NCBI GenBank assembly: GCA_035718085.1
Contig: DASTHS010000221.1
Span: 1 to 21,280, forward strand
Source: DASTHS01 sp035718085
GTDB lineage: Bacteria; Actinomycetota; Acidimicrobiia; Acidimicrobiales; Palsa-688
Direction of reading: 5' to 3'
DNA: 21,280 bases
In this document: one piece after another, positions 6,591 through 12,958 of the stretch
How the letters are laid out: every line of letters begins with the position of its first letter
Numbering within the stretch: position 1 is the first letter of the stretch
Notes under the pieces: model-generated
The model's input: the letters and a program-made list of their open reading frames with translations, nothing else
The model's database searches: none
What the model was told of the DNA's origin: nothing
Translations under genes and position numbers: made by a program

Positions 6591-7385
6591 TTACTCGGAC
6601 GGTGCGGGGTCGGCGGCCTCGGCGGCGAGCGCCGGGCTGGTGGCGTCGTCGAGGGCCACCTCCGCCTCGGGCGTGCCGGCGGCCGCCGCAGGTGATTCGG
6701 TGACCGCCTCGGCGGCGGCCTGCGCCTCGCTGTCGGCGTCGCCCGCAGGGGCGGCGTCGGCGACGGGGGCGGCGTCGCCCGCAGGGGCGGCGTCGGCGAC
6801 GGGGGCGGCGTCGGCCTCCGGGGAGGCGTCGGCGGCGGGCGCGTCGCCCGACGTGTCGCCCGCCTCGGCCCGCTGGTCGCGCAGGGCGGCCAGGCCGTAG
6901 GCCAGGTTGCGCGGCAGGGCCTGCATGAGCCCGGCCAGCTGCTGCAGCGGCGCGGCCAGCGCCCCGGCGAAGCGGGCCAGCAGCACCTCGCGCGACGGCA
7001 GGTCGGCCAGGGCGTTGGTCTCGGCCGACGACAGCACCTTGCTGCCGAGCACGCCGCCCTTGATCACCAGCAGGGGCTGCGTGCGGGCGTAGTCGCGCAG
7101 CGACTTGGCCACCGCAGCGGCGTCGCCCTTCACGAACGCGATGGCCGTGGGGCCGGTCAGCAGGGCGTCGAGCCCTTCGAGCCCGGCGTCCCGGGCGGCG
7201 AAGCGCACGAGGGTGTTCTTGTAGATGCGGTAGTCGCCGCCGCTGGGCGCCAGCGCCCGGCGCAGCGCGCCGAGCTCTTTCACCTTCAGGCCGCGGTACT
7301 CGGTGAGGATGGCGGCGTCGGCCTCGTCGAAGTGCTGGCGCACCTCGTCGACGACGGCCACCTTCTCGGGCCTCGGGTTCTCCAT
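6591..7385 (-). CDS. rplJ: Ribosomal protein uL10 with a long acidic Ala-rich C-terminal tail
   Basis: 264 residues, against about 165-185 usual for bacterial L10. Residues 1-170 are the L10 body: EKVAVVDEVRQHFDEADAAILTEYRGL, the RNA-binding LRRAL...YKNTL region, LTGPTAIAF, and the L12-binding C-terminal helix PLQQLAGLMQALPRNLAYGLAALRDQ (each read in part). After about residue 172 comes a roughly 90-residue tail of Ala, Asp, Glu, Pro and Ser containing an exact repeat of AAPVADAAPAGD. The ATG is preceded by AGGAGGTGA, a near-perfect Shine-Dalgarno. L10 anchors L12 dimers to 23S rRNA. The tail is beyond the usual L12-binding helix, and its role is unknown. Confidence 0.97.
   Translation of the reverse strand: MENPRPEKVAVVDEVRQHFDEADAAILTEYRGLKVKELGALRRALAPSGGDYRIYKNTLVRFAARDAGLEGLDALLTGPTAIAFVKGDAAAVAKSLRDYARTQPLLVIKGGVLGSKVLSSAETNALADLPSREVLLARFAGALAAPLQQLAGLMQALPRNLAYGLAALRDQRAEAGDTSGDAPAADASPEADAAPVADAAPAGDAAPVADAAPAGDADSEAQAAAEAVTESPAAAAGTPEAEVALDDATSPALAAEAADPAPSE
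6735..6806. repeat. Two tandem 36-base repeats inside the rplJ tail
   Basis: The 36-base unit at 6735-6770 is repeated without change at 6771-6806, and the start of a third copy follows. It encodes the duplicated AAPVADAAPAGD of the L10 tail. An exact nucleotide repeat implies recent slippage or duplication. Confidence 0.9.
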
Positions 7386-7556
7386 GGGTCACCTCCTCCT
7401 TCACGTGTCAGGCCTGCGCTGCGCGCGGCCCGACACCCCAGGGGGTGACCTCCGAGCGCCTCGTCAGGCTGGGCTTGCGGCCCACTTCGGCACCGCGAGC
7501 GCGGTGCACCGGATGTCTTCGGCGATGGCGGCGGGCAGCGCCCGCCGATGTCAGGC
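7386..7556 (-). ncRNA. L10 leader-type autoregulatory 5' UTR of rplJ
   Basis: The leader of about 170 bases runs from the predicted transcription start to the rplJ ATG. On the minus strand it shows a 7-base stem with a three-base loop (7530-7546), then the segment CGAAGACATCCGGTGC (about 7504-7519) resembling the conserved L10-leader core, a GC stem with a four-base loop (7490-7507) and CCTGACGAGG, which could form a kink-turn. Closer to the gene, GGTCACC (7444-7450) is complementary to GGTGACC of the Shine-Dalgarno region (7387-7393). In many bacteria the L10(L12)4 complex binds such a leader and represses its own synthesis. Position and the core motif support this; I could not fold it computationally. 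Confidence 0.6.
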
Positions 7557-7560
7557 CAGA

Positions 7561-7566
7561 AGGGTA
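7561..7566 (-). promoter_or_regulatory. -10 hexamer of rplJ
   Basis: TACCCT on the minus strand lies eight bases downstream of the stop codon of the upstream Rieske gene. It predicts a start near 7554, giving the L10 leader. No good -35 match was seen. Confidence 0.45.
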
Positions 7567-7573
7567 GCGGAGC

Positions 7574-8491
7574 TCACACCGGGTTGGTGCGCAGGCTGCG
7601 GGCCTCGTCGCGGCGCACCTGCCAGCGGCCGGCGGCGCGGCGCAGCTCGAAGGTCGGTTGGGGCACCGTCGCCGGCCCCTGCACGACCTCGCCGGTGCGG
7701 GCGTCGAAGCGGCTGCCGTGCCACGGGCAGGTCAGACAGCCGCCGGTCACCTCCCCGCCCGACAGCGGGCCGCCGCGGTGGCTGCAGCGGTCGGCGAGGG
7801 CGTGCACCCCGTCGGCGGTGTGGGCGACGGCCACCGCCGTGCCCCCGGCCTCACCGGCGACCACCGCGCCCGAGGGCGGCCCCGCCTCGGGCAGGTCGGC
7901 GTCCAGGGGCGTCCAGTCGGTGAGCCCCGCCTCGAAGGCGTTGGTGTCGACGCCGACGCCGAGGGCGTAGGAGAGGTGGCCGCCGAGCCAGCCGCCGAGG
8001 CCGCTGGCCCCCGCGCCGACGAGGGCGAGCAACGCGCCCTTGGCGTGGCGGCCGCGCCGGCGGGCCAGCCACGACGCCGCGTACGCGGTGGTGGCGACGC
8101 TGTTGGCGGCCAGGTGCACGAGCCCCACGCGCCGCTCGGCGCCCATGGTGTCGGCCCAGTCGGACGCGCCGGCAAGGCCGGTCGGCACGGCGGCGACCAG
8201 GCCGGCGCCGACCAGGGTGCGCGCCGCCCGCTCCTGCCTGGTGAGGTCGAGCAGCGAGGCGGCGCTCCAGAACCCGATGGGCACCGCGACGAGCAGAGGG
8301 TGCAGCGGGTGGCCGAGCCAGGTGCCCGACAGCAGGTCTTTGCGCCGCCCGGTGCCGGCCGCCTTGCCGGCCAGCTCGCTCAGGCGCGCCGCCGGGGCGT
8401 CGAGGGCGGCTGCCCCCTCCACCTTGGCGGCGAGCACGGTGGTGGGGCGCGGCGGGCGTGACCCGGGGCCTGGGCCGTCGATGATCGTCAT
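7574..8491 (-). CDS. DUF2231 membrane domain fused to a Rieske [2Fe-2S] domain
   Basis: 305 residues from ATG 8491. The N-terminal half is a DUF2231-type four-helix membrane domain: GTWLGHPLHPLLVAVPIGFW with its conserved HPLHP, then LVGAGLVAAVPTGLAGASDW, a helix around LVHLAANSVATTAYAASWL and another around GALLALVGAGASGLGGWLG. The C-terminal 100 residues are a Rieske ferredoxin domain with CSHRGGPL and CPWHGSRFD, supplying two Cys and two His for the cluster. The protein is probably a membrane-tethered electron carrier; the partner is unknown. GGAGG lies three bases from ATG 8491, closer than usual; an in-frame GTG at 8509 is the alternative. It is divergent from an SRPBCC/FAD-oxidoreductase pair and lies between rplA and rplJ, where most bacteria have no gene. 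Confidence 0.88.
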   Translation of the reverse strand: MTIIDGPGPGSRPPRPTTVLAAKVEGAAALDAPAARLSELAGKAAGTGRRKDLLSGTWLGHPLHPLLVAVPIGFWSAASLLDLTRQERAARTLVGAGLVAAVPTGLAGASDWADTMGAERRVGLVHLAANSVATTAYAASWLARRRGRHAKGALLALVGAGASGLGGWLGGHLSYALGVGVDTNAFEAGLTDWTPLDADLPEAGPPSGAVVAGEAGGTAVAVAHTADGVHALADRCSHRGGPLSGGEVTGGCLTCPWHGSRFDARTGEVVQGPATVPQPTFELRRAAGRWQVRRDEARSLRTNPV

Positions 8492-8535
8492 GTTCCTCCA
8501 ACTACCCACCTCCCCGGGCGGGTAGGAGGGCGCGC
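8492..8535. promoter_or_regulatory. Symmetric divergent control region
   Basis: CTACCC (8502-8507) and GGGTAG (8520-8525) form an inverted repeat centred at 8513.5, exactly midway between the two divergent ATG codons (8491 and 8536). On each strand GGGTAG is followed by ten bases and then ATG. This looks like an operator or mirrored promoter pair shared by the Rieske gene and the SRPBCC/FAD pair. Confidence 0.45.
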
Positions 8536-8976
8536 ATGGCGGTCACGAGACGGAAGATGAGCGTGCCCGCGGCCCGGGTCTGGGACGTGGTCGCCGATGC
8601 CTCCACCTACCCTCGGTGGGTCGTGGGGGCGCAGTCGGTGCGCTTCGTCGAGGGCCGCTGGCCCGACGTCGGCGCCCGCCTTCACCACAAGGTCGGTGTC
8701 TGGCCGCTGCACATCCGCGACAACACCGAGGTCGTCGAGGTCAACCCGCCCGCCCGACTGGTGATGGAGGGACGGGTCCGGCCGATCGGCAGGGCCCGCA
8801 TCGCCCTGCACATCACCGCGCGCGGGAGCGGGTGCGAGGTGGAGATGGCCGAGTACCCGATCTCCCCCGCCCCCCTGCGGACCGCCGCCCCGCTCGTCGA
8901 GCCGCTCATGGCGCTGCGCAACGTCGAGACCCTGCGCCGCCTCGAGCGCTGCGCCAGGGAGCGGTACGCGTCGTGA
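8536..8976 (+). CDS. SRPBCC (START-like) ligand-binding protein
   Basis: 146 residues from an ATG with AGGAGG six bases upstream. The opening SVPAARVWDVVADASTYPRW is the classic polyketide-cyclase/START-domain start (PxxxVWxxxxDxxxYxxW). It is followed by alternating beta strands (VEVNPPARLVMEGRV, ARIALHITARG, CEVEMAEYP) and a long C-terminal helix (VEPLMALRNVETLRRLERCARE). Such proteins bind hydrophobic ligands such as lipids or polyketides, and some act as cyclases or hydrolases; no catalytic residues are assignable. Its stop codon overlaps the start of the FAD oxidoreductase gene by four bases (GTGA), so the two are translationally coupled. The likely ligand is therefore a substrate or product of that oxidoreductase. 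Confidence 0.85.
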   Translation: MAVTRRKMSVPAARVWDVVADASTYPRWVVGAQSVRFVEGRWPDVGARLHHKVGVWPLHIRDNTEVVEVNPPARLVMEGRVRPIGRARIALHITARGSGCEVEMAEYPISPAPLRTAAPLVEPLMALRNVETLRRLERCARERYAS

Positions 8977-10589
8977 CCGTCGACGCCATCGTCATCGGCT
9001 CGGGCCCCAACGGCCTGGTCGCCGCCAACCAGCTCACCGATGCCGGCTGGGATGTCGTGGTGCTCGAGGCGCAGCCCGAGCCGGGGGGTGCCGTTCGCAC
9101 CGCCGAGTTCACCGCCCCCGGCTACCGCTCCGACATGTTCAGCGCCTTCTACCCGCTGTCGGCGGCGTCGAAGGTGATCGGCGGCCTGCACCTCGAAGAC
9201 CACGGGCTGCGCTGGCTGCGGGCCCCCGCCGCCCTGGCCACCCCCACCCCCGACGGGCGCTGCGCCGTCATCGGTGGCAGCGTCGAGGAGACCGCCGAGA
9301 GCCTCGACGCCTACGCGGCAGGCGACGGCGACGGGTGGCGGCGGCTGATGGAGCCGTGGCACCGGGTCGGCGAGGAGTTCCTCGACGCGCTGCTCCAGCC
9401 GTTCCCGCCCGTCCGACCGGCGCTGCGCCTGGTGCGGCGCGCCGGCGGCCGCGGCACCGTCGACCTGGCCCGCATGGCCCTGCTCACCGCCCGGCGCATG
9501 GGCGAAGAGCTCTTCGCCGGCCAGGGCGGCCGCCTGCTGGTCGCCAGCAACGCCCTGCACTCCGACCTCGGCCCCGAAGCTGCCGCCGGGGGGCTGTTCG
9601 GGTGGCTGCTGTGCGCCCTGGCCCAGGTCGTCGGCTTCCCCGAGCCCGAGGGCGGCGCCGGCGGCCTCACCGACGCCCTGGTGCGCCGCCTGACCGCCGG
9701 CGGCGGCCAGCTGCGCTGCTCGGCGCCGGTCGCGGCGATCACCGTGGCCGGCGGGCGCGCCACGGGGGTGCGGCTCGCCTCCGGCGAGACGGTGGAGGCC
9801 CGCCGGGCCGTGCTCGCCGACGTCGCCGCCCCCGCCCTCTACCGGTCGTTGCTCGGCCCCGGCGTGGTGCCCCGACGGCTGCTCGACGACCTCGAGCGCT
9901 TCCAGTGGGACATGGCCACCGTGAAGGTCGACTGGGCCCTCTCGGCGCCGGTCCCGTGGGCCGCCGAGGGCGCCCGCCGGGCGTGCACGGTGCACGTGGC
10001 CGACTCGGTCGACTCCCTGACCCGCTGGAGCGCCGACCTGGCCTGCAGCACGGTGCCGGCCCAGCCGTTCCTGCTCGTCGGCCAGCACGCCATGACCGAC
10101 CCGACCCGCATGCCGCCCGGCTGCGAGACGGCGTGGGCCTACACCCACGTGCCCCGCGACATCCGCGCCGACGCGCTGGGGCGCATCACGGGCCGCTGGG
10201 ACGACGCCGACACCTCGGCCATGCTCGAGCGGATCGAAGACCGCATCGAGAGCCGGGCGCCGGGCTTCCGTGACCTCGTCGTCGGTCGCCACGTCATGAC
10301 GCCGCCCGGCCTCCAGGGCAACGACGGCAACCTCGACTGGGGTGCCATCAACGGCGGCACCGCGGCCCTGCACCAGCAGCTGGTGTTCCGGCCCGTGCCC
10401 GGCCTCGCCCGCCCGGAGACCTTCCTCGACGGGCTCTACTTGGCGTCGGCCGGCATGCACCCGGGCGGCGGGGTGCACGGCTCGTGCGGGGCCAACGCTG
10501 CGTCGGCCGCCCTGGCCGCCGCACCGGTGCGCTTCGCGTGGCGCCACGCGCAGGAGCGGGTGCGTCGCGGTCGCCCGCTCGGACCGTGA
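8973..10589 (+). CDS. PYROXD2/phytoene-desaturase-like FAD oxidoreductase
   Basis: 538 residues from GTG 8973, which overlaps the previous stop by four bases. The N-terminal dinucleotide-binding motif is VIGSGPNGLVAANQL (7-21), followed by the FAD ribose-binding acid in VVLEAQPEPGGAVRT. The CrtI-like C-terminal FAD motif is LYLASAGMHPGGGVHGSCGANAA, read in two parts. Internal markers such as GGLTDALVRRL and GNDGNLDWGAI fit the NAD(P)/FAD-dependent oxidoreductases related to carotenoid desaturases and human PYROXD2. No carotenoid or squalene gene is nearby, so the substrate is unknown. The paired SRPBCC protein may present or bind it, and the divergent membrane Rieske protein could supply or accept electrons. 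That connection is inference from neighbourhood and shared control. Confidence 0.9.
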   Translation: MTVDAIVIGSGPNGLVAANQLTDAGWDVVVLEAQPEPGGAVRTAEFTAPGYRSDMFSAFYPLSAASKVIGGLHLEDHGLRWLRAPAALATPTPDGRCAVIGGSVEETAESLDAYAAGDGDGWRRLMEPWHRVGEEFLDALLQPFPPVRPALRLVRRAGGRGTVDLARMALLTARRMGEELFAGQGGRLLVASNALHSDLGPEAAAGGLFGWLLCALAQVVGFPEPEGGAGGLTDALVRRLTAGGGQLRCSAPVAAITVAGGRATGVRLASGETVEARRAVLADVAAPALYRSLLGPGVVPRRLLDDLERFQWDMATVKVDWALSAPVPWAAEGARRACTVHVADSVDSLTRWSADLACSTVPAQPFLLVGQHAMTDPTRMPPGCETAWAYTHVPRDIRADALGRITGRWDDADTSAMLERIEDRIESRAPGFRDLVVGRHVMTPPGLQGNDGNLDWGAINGGTAALHQQLVFRPVPGLARPETFLDGLYLASAGMHPGGGVHGSCGANAASAALAAAPVRFAWRHAQERVRRGRPLGP

Positions 10590-10602
10590 CCCCGGACGCG
10601 AC

Positions 10603-10632
10603 GGAGGGCACCGGCTTCCGCCGGCGCCCTCC
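10603..10632. terminator. Strong bidirectional hairpin
   Basis: GGAGGGC (10603-10609) pairs with GCCCTCC (10626-10632), and CCGGC (10611-10615) with GCCGG (10620-10624), separated by an A-C mismatch and a four-base loop. It lies between the stop of the FAD oxidoreductase (10589) and the stop of lsr2 (10667), which converge. A second weaker CCGCCG/CGGCGG pairing follows near 10639-10660. Confidence 0.7.
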
Positions 10633-10666
10633 CATCTCCCGCCGCCACTGGCGACGGCGGTGACCG

Positions 10667-11023
10667 CTACTTCTGGGCGGCCTCGTAGGCCTCGCGGATC
10701 TCGGTGGGGATGCGGCCGCGGGCGCTGACCTCGTAGCCGTTCTCACGAGCCCACTCGCGCACGGCGCTGAGGTCTTGGCGGGCGGGACGGGCCGAGCGCT
10801 CGACCCCCGACGACGACGACCGGGCCCGCCGCGACGGACCACCCTCGGCCCGTCGGGCGCACCCGATGTAGCCGTTCATGACGTTGCCGAACTCTTCGAG
10901 GTGCGCCTCGCACAGCTCGAAGGCATAGGTCGCACCGTCGTAGCCGAAGGTGACGGTCTCGACGGCGGGGACGTCGTCGTCGTCGAGATCACACGTCAAC
11001 AGCACCTGCACTTTTTGCGCCAC
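10667..11023 (-). CDS. lsr2: Lsr2-family nucleoid-associated protein
   Basis: 118 residues from GTG 11023 (Lsr2 is usually about 110). The N-terminal oligomerisation domain is recognisable as VAQKVQVLLTCDLD then ETVTFGYDGATYAFELCEAHLEEF. After a basic Arg/Ser linker (residues about 70-90), the C-terminal DNA-binding domain reads LSAVREWARENGYEVSARGRIP, read in parts, with the RGR minor-groove loop, and ends in IREAYEAA. Lsr2 is the H-NS analogue of actinobacteria; it bridges AT-rich DNA and silences foreign genes. The frame is open upstream to 11263, but the family start is at GTG 11023, with AAAGG a little far upstream. The insert CDLDDDDV is unusually acidic, and two Cys (in LLTCDLD and FELCEAH) plus one in the linker (YIGCARR) are unusual. 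It lies between rplA and rplJ. Confidence 0.93.
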   Translation of the reverse strand: MAQKVQVLLTCDLDDDDVPAVETVTFGYDGATYAFELCEAHLEEFGNVMNGYIGCARRAEGGPSRRARSSSSGVERSARPARQDLSAVREWARENGYEVSARGRIPTEIREAYEAAQK

Positions 11024-11108
11024 TCGGGGGTCGCCTTTCTCACGGGGAAGAACTAGCGGGAATGCTAGCCCCATCGGGCCGCGATACGGCAAATACCCGC
11101 CAGGGCGC
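11024..11108 (-). promoter_or_regulatory. Upstream region of lsr2 with an inverted repeat
   Basis: This 85-base gap between rplA and lsr2 has lower GC than its surroundings. On the minus strand TTGCCG and TAGCAT are separated by about 19 bases and could be -35 and -10 elements. CTAGC (11053-11057) and GCTAG (11064-11068) form an inverted repeat overlapping the hexamer, a possible autoregulatory site. Both calls are tentative. Confidence 0.35.
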
Positions 11109-11834
11109 CTACGCCCCTGCCGACACTTCCTCGTCGGCCACCCGTAGGGCATTCGTGTCGACGTCGACGCCGGGGCCCATTGTCGAAGAGACGCCAACGC
11201 TCTTGATGTAGCGACCCTTGGCCGCGGCCGGCTTGGCCCGGTTGACCTCGTCGACAACGGCACGGAAGTTCTGCAGCAGAGCGGCGCGGTCGAAGCTCAC
11301 CTTGCCGATAGGCACCTGCACGACCCCACGGCTGCGGGTGTCCGCGCGGTATTCGACCCGGCCGCCCTTGAACTCGGCGACGGCCTTGCCGACGTCGGTG
11401 GTGACCGTGCCGGTCTTCGGGTTGGGCATCAGCCCACGGGGGCCGAGCTTGCGGCCGAGGCGGCCGACCTGGCCCATGAGGTCGGGCGTGGCGATGGCGA
11501 TGTCGAAATCCATCATGCCGCCGTCGACCTGGGCGACGAGATCGTCGGCACCGACGATGTCGGCCCCGGCGGCCCGGGCTGCCTCCGCGGCCGGGCCGGC
11601 GGCGAACACCGCGACGCGCACGTCTTTGCCGGTGCCCGCCGGCAGGGCGACCGTGCCACGGATCACCTGGTCGGCCTTGCGCGGGTCGATGCCGAGGCGG
11701 ATCGCCACCTCGACGGTCTCGTCGAACTTGGCGGGCGCCAGGCTCTTCACCAAGTCGAGCGCCTCGGTGGGCGCGTATTGGCGGGTGCGGTCGAAACGCT
11801 TCTGGGCGTCGGTGTACTTCTTGCCGTGCGGCAT
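11109..11834 (-). CDS. rplA: Ribosomal protein uL1
   Basis: 241 residues, close to the usual 230-235. Landmarks: GKKYTDAQKRFD at the N-terminus, EALDLVKSLAPAKFDETVEVAIRLGIDPRKADQ read in parts, GTVALPAGTGKDVRVAVFA, the RNA-binding GRLGRKLGPRGLMPNPKTGTV, and a C-terminal YIKSVGVSSTMGPGVDVD. L1 forms the mobile stalk at the E site and in many bacteria represses its own operon by binding a mimic of its 23S site. The ATG has GGGAGG five bases upstream. A long open frame continues upstream to 13556, but it is antisense-like shadow sequence. rplA is separated from rplK by two unrelated genes and has its own -10 candidate. Confidence 0.98.
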   Translation of the reverse strand: MPHGKKYTDAQKRFDRTRQYAPTEALDLVKSLAPAKFDETVEVAIRLGIDPRKADQVIRGTVALPAGTGKDVRVAVFAAGPAAEAARAAGADIVGADDLVAQVDGGMMDFDIAIATPDLMGQVGRLGRKLGPRGLMPNPKTGTVTTDVGKAVAEFKGGRVEYRADTRSRGVVQVPIGKVSFDRAALLQNFRAVVDEVNRAKPAAAKGRYIKSVGVSSTMGPGVDVDTNALRVADEEVSAGA

Positions 11835-11895
11835 CGGTGCCTCCCTCGTATCGGTGGAGCCCGCCGGGTGAGGTGGCCTGCGGCAGGGCCGTGCC

Positions 11896-11901
11896 AGCGT
11901 A
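11896..11901 (-). promoter_or_regulatory. -10 hexamer of rplA
   Basis: TACGCT on the minus strand begins five bases after the stop codon of the DUF2510 gene and predicts a 5' leader of about 55 bases for rplA. A recognisable -35 is lacking. Confidence 0.4.
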
Positions 11902-11905
11902 GCGG

Positions 11906-12889
11906 TCAGTGCGGCACCGGGCAGCTCGCCGTGCCCGGGCCGGTCCAGGTGGCGGCGGCGTTGCCGAAGGTGACGGTGGGGGGCTTGGCCGAGGCCACTT
12001 GCCCCGACCCGCTCAGCGACGTCGAGAAGTGCGGCGGCAGGTCGCGATCGGCGATCAGGGCGGAGATGGTGCCGATCACCGTCCCGTTGCCGTCCCGGAC
12101 ATCGGCGACGACCGCGTCGAGGCGGAGGGCACCCGTGGCCGTGTTCGTCGCGCTCCCCTTCAACGTCACCGACCACTGGCCCGTTCCGGCGGGCGTCGCC
12201 GCCAGTGACAGCGACACGGTGACCGCACCCGTGGGGCACACCTTCACCGCCGTGGTCGGTGCGGCCGTCGAGGTGGGCAGGGCCGGGGCCGTGATGGAGG
12301 TCACCGGGTCGGTGGCCGACGGCAGCGACGACCCGATGGTCGCGCTCGACGGCGGCGACGCCGTGGAGGTGCTGCGGTGGTCGTGACCGCTCCCGGAGGT
12401 GAGCGCGGCGACCACCACGGCGGCGACGGCGCCGAGGAGGGCCCACAGGCCGATGCGACCGCCTCGAACCGGCCGGTCGACGGCCTCTCGACCCGCCGCC
12501 CGCCGCCGACGGGTGCGGGCCTCTGCGGCCTTGCGCTCGTCGCGCGGTGGCACCGGCGTGCCGGCGCGGGCCGCCGCGTCCGGCGGCGCGCTGGCCGGCC
12601 GGGGGCGGCGCTGGTCGGGTGTCGGCGTGGCCGGGGGCACGAGCCGCAGCCCCGGCGCGTCGGTCGGTGCTGCCTCGGCGACATCCGCTCCCGCAGAAGC
12701 GTCGGTCGGTGCGCCCTCGGCGGCCAGCGTCGGCGCTGCCTCGGCAGCCACCAGCGGCGCCGCCGGAGTGGGCGTCTCCGCCACCGGGGTGTTGCGCACC
12801 TGGGCGGTGAACTTCCGGCCGTCCCAGTAGCGCTGCCAGCCGGGACCACTGAACGGGTCCGGGCGCCACCCCGCTGCGTCGTTGCTCAC
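11906..12889 (-). CDS. DUF2510-domain single-pass membrane protein
   Basis: 327 residues from GTG 12889, with GGGAGGG six bases upstream. The N-terminus carries a DUF2510 motif, AGWRPDPFSGPGWQRYWDGRKFT, read in parts (residues 6-28). A Pro/Ala/Thr-rich cytoplasmic linker (35-115) and a basic stretch (RTRRRRAAGRE) precede one membrane helix (about 145-163, GLWALLGAVAAVVVAALTS). A Ser/Thr/Pro-rich stalk leads to an extracytoplasmic beta-rich domain (about 215-327) with VTVSLSLAATPAG, WSVTLKGSATNTATGA and a C-terminal CPVPH; its two Cys (218 and near 324) may form a disulphide. DUF2510 occurs at the N-terminus of many actinobacterial membrane proteins and its function is unknown. The gene sits between rplK and rplA with its own promoter and is not an expected member of that cluster. 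Confidence 0.85.
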   Translation of the reverse strand: MSNDAAGWRPDPFSGPGWQRYWDGRKFTAQVRNTPVAETPTPAAPLVAAEAAPTLAAEGAPTDASAGADVAEAAPTDAPGLRLVPPATPTPDQRRPRPASAPPDAAARAGTPVPPRDERKAAEARTRRRRAAGREAVDRPVRGGRIGLWALLGAVAAVVVAALTSGSGHDHRSTSTASPPSSATIGSSLPSATDPVTSITAPALPTSTAAPTTAVKVCPTGAVTVSLSLAATPAGTGQWSVTLKGSATNTATGALRLDAVVADVRDGNGTVIGTISALIADRDLPPHFSTSLSGSGQVASAKPPTVTFGNAAATWTGPGTASCPVPH

Positions 12890-12934
12890 CCAGTGCCCTC
12901 CCGCCGCCCGCCAGGTGCGGCGACGGCGCCGACC

Positions 12935-12940
12935 ACGATA
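12935..12940 (-). promoter_or_regulatory. -10 hexamer of the DUF2510 gene
   Basis: TATCGT on the minus strand lies in the 69-base gap between the hydrolase stop (12959) and the GTG at 12889. It predicts a short leader of about 40 bases that retains the GGGAGGG ribosome binding site. The same hexamer precedes the neighbouring hydrolase gene. Confidence 0.45.
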
Positions 12941-12958
12941 GAGGCCAGCACCCGCCGC

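Noticed and set aside
6735..6806. Tandem repeats as a possible CRISPR or mobile-element trace
   Set aside because: Direct tandem copies without spacers, in frame within rplJ, encoding a doubled peptide.
8682..10547. Minus-strand open frame of 621 codons opposite the FAD oxidoreductase
   Set aside because: Antisense shadow: His/Gly/Ala-rich with no recognised fold, while the plus strand encodes a full FAD enzyme.
8973..10589. Carotenoid desaturase assignment (crtI)
   Set aside because: No phytoene synthase or other carotenoid gene is nearby, and the sequence is closer to the PYROXD2-like branch.
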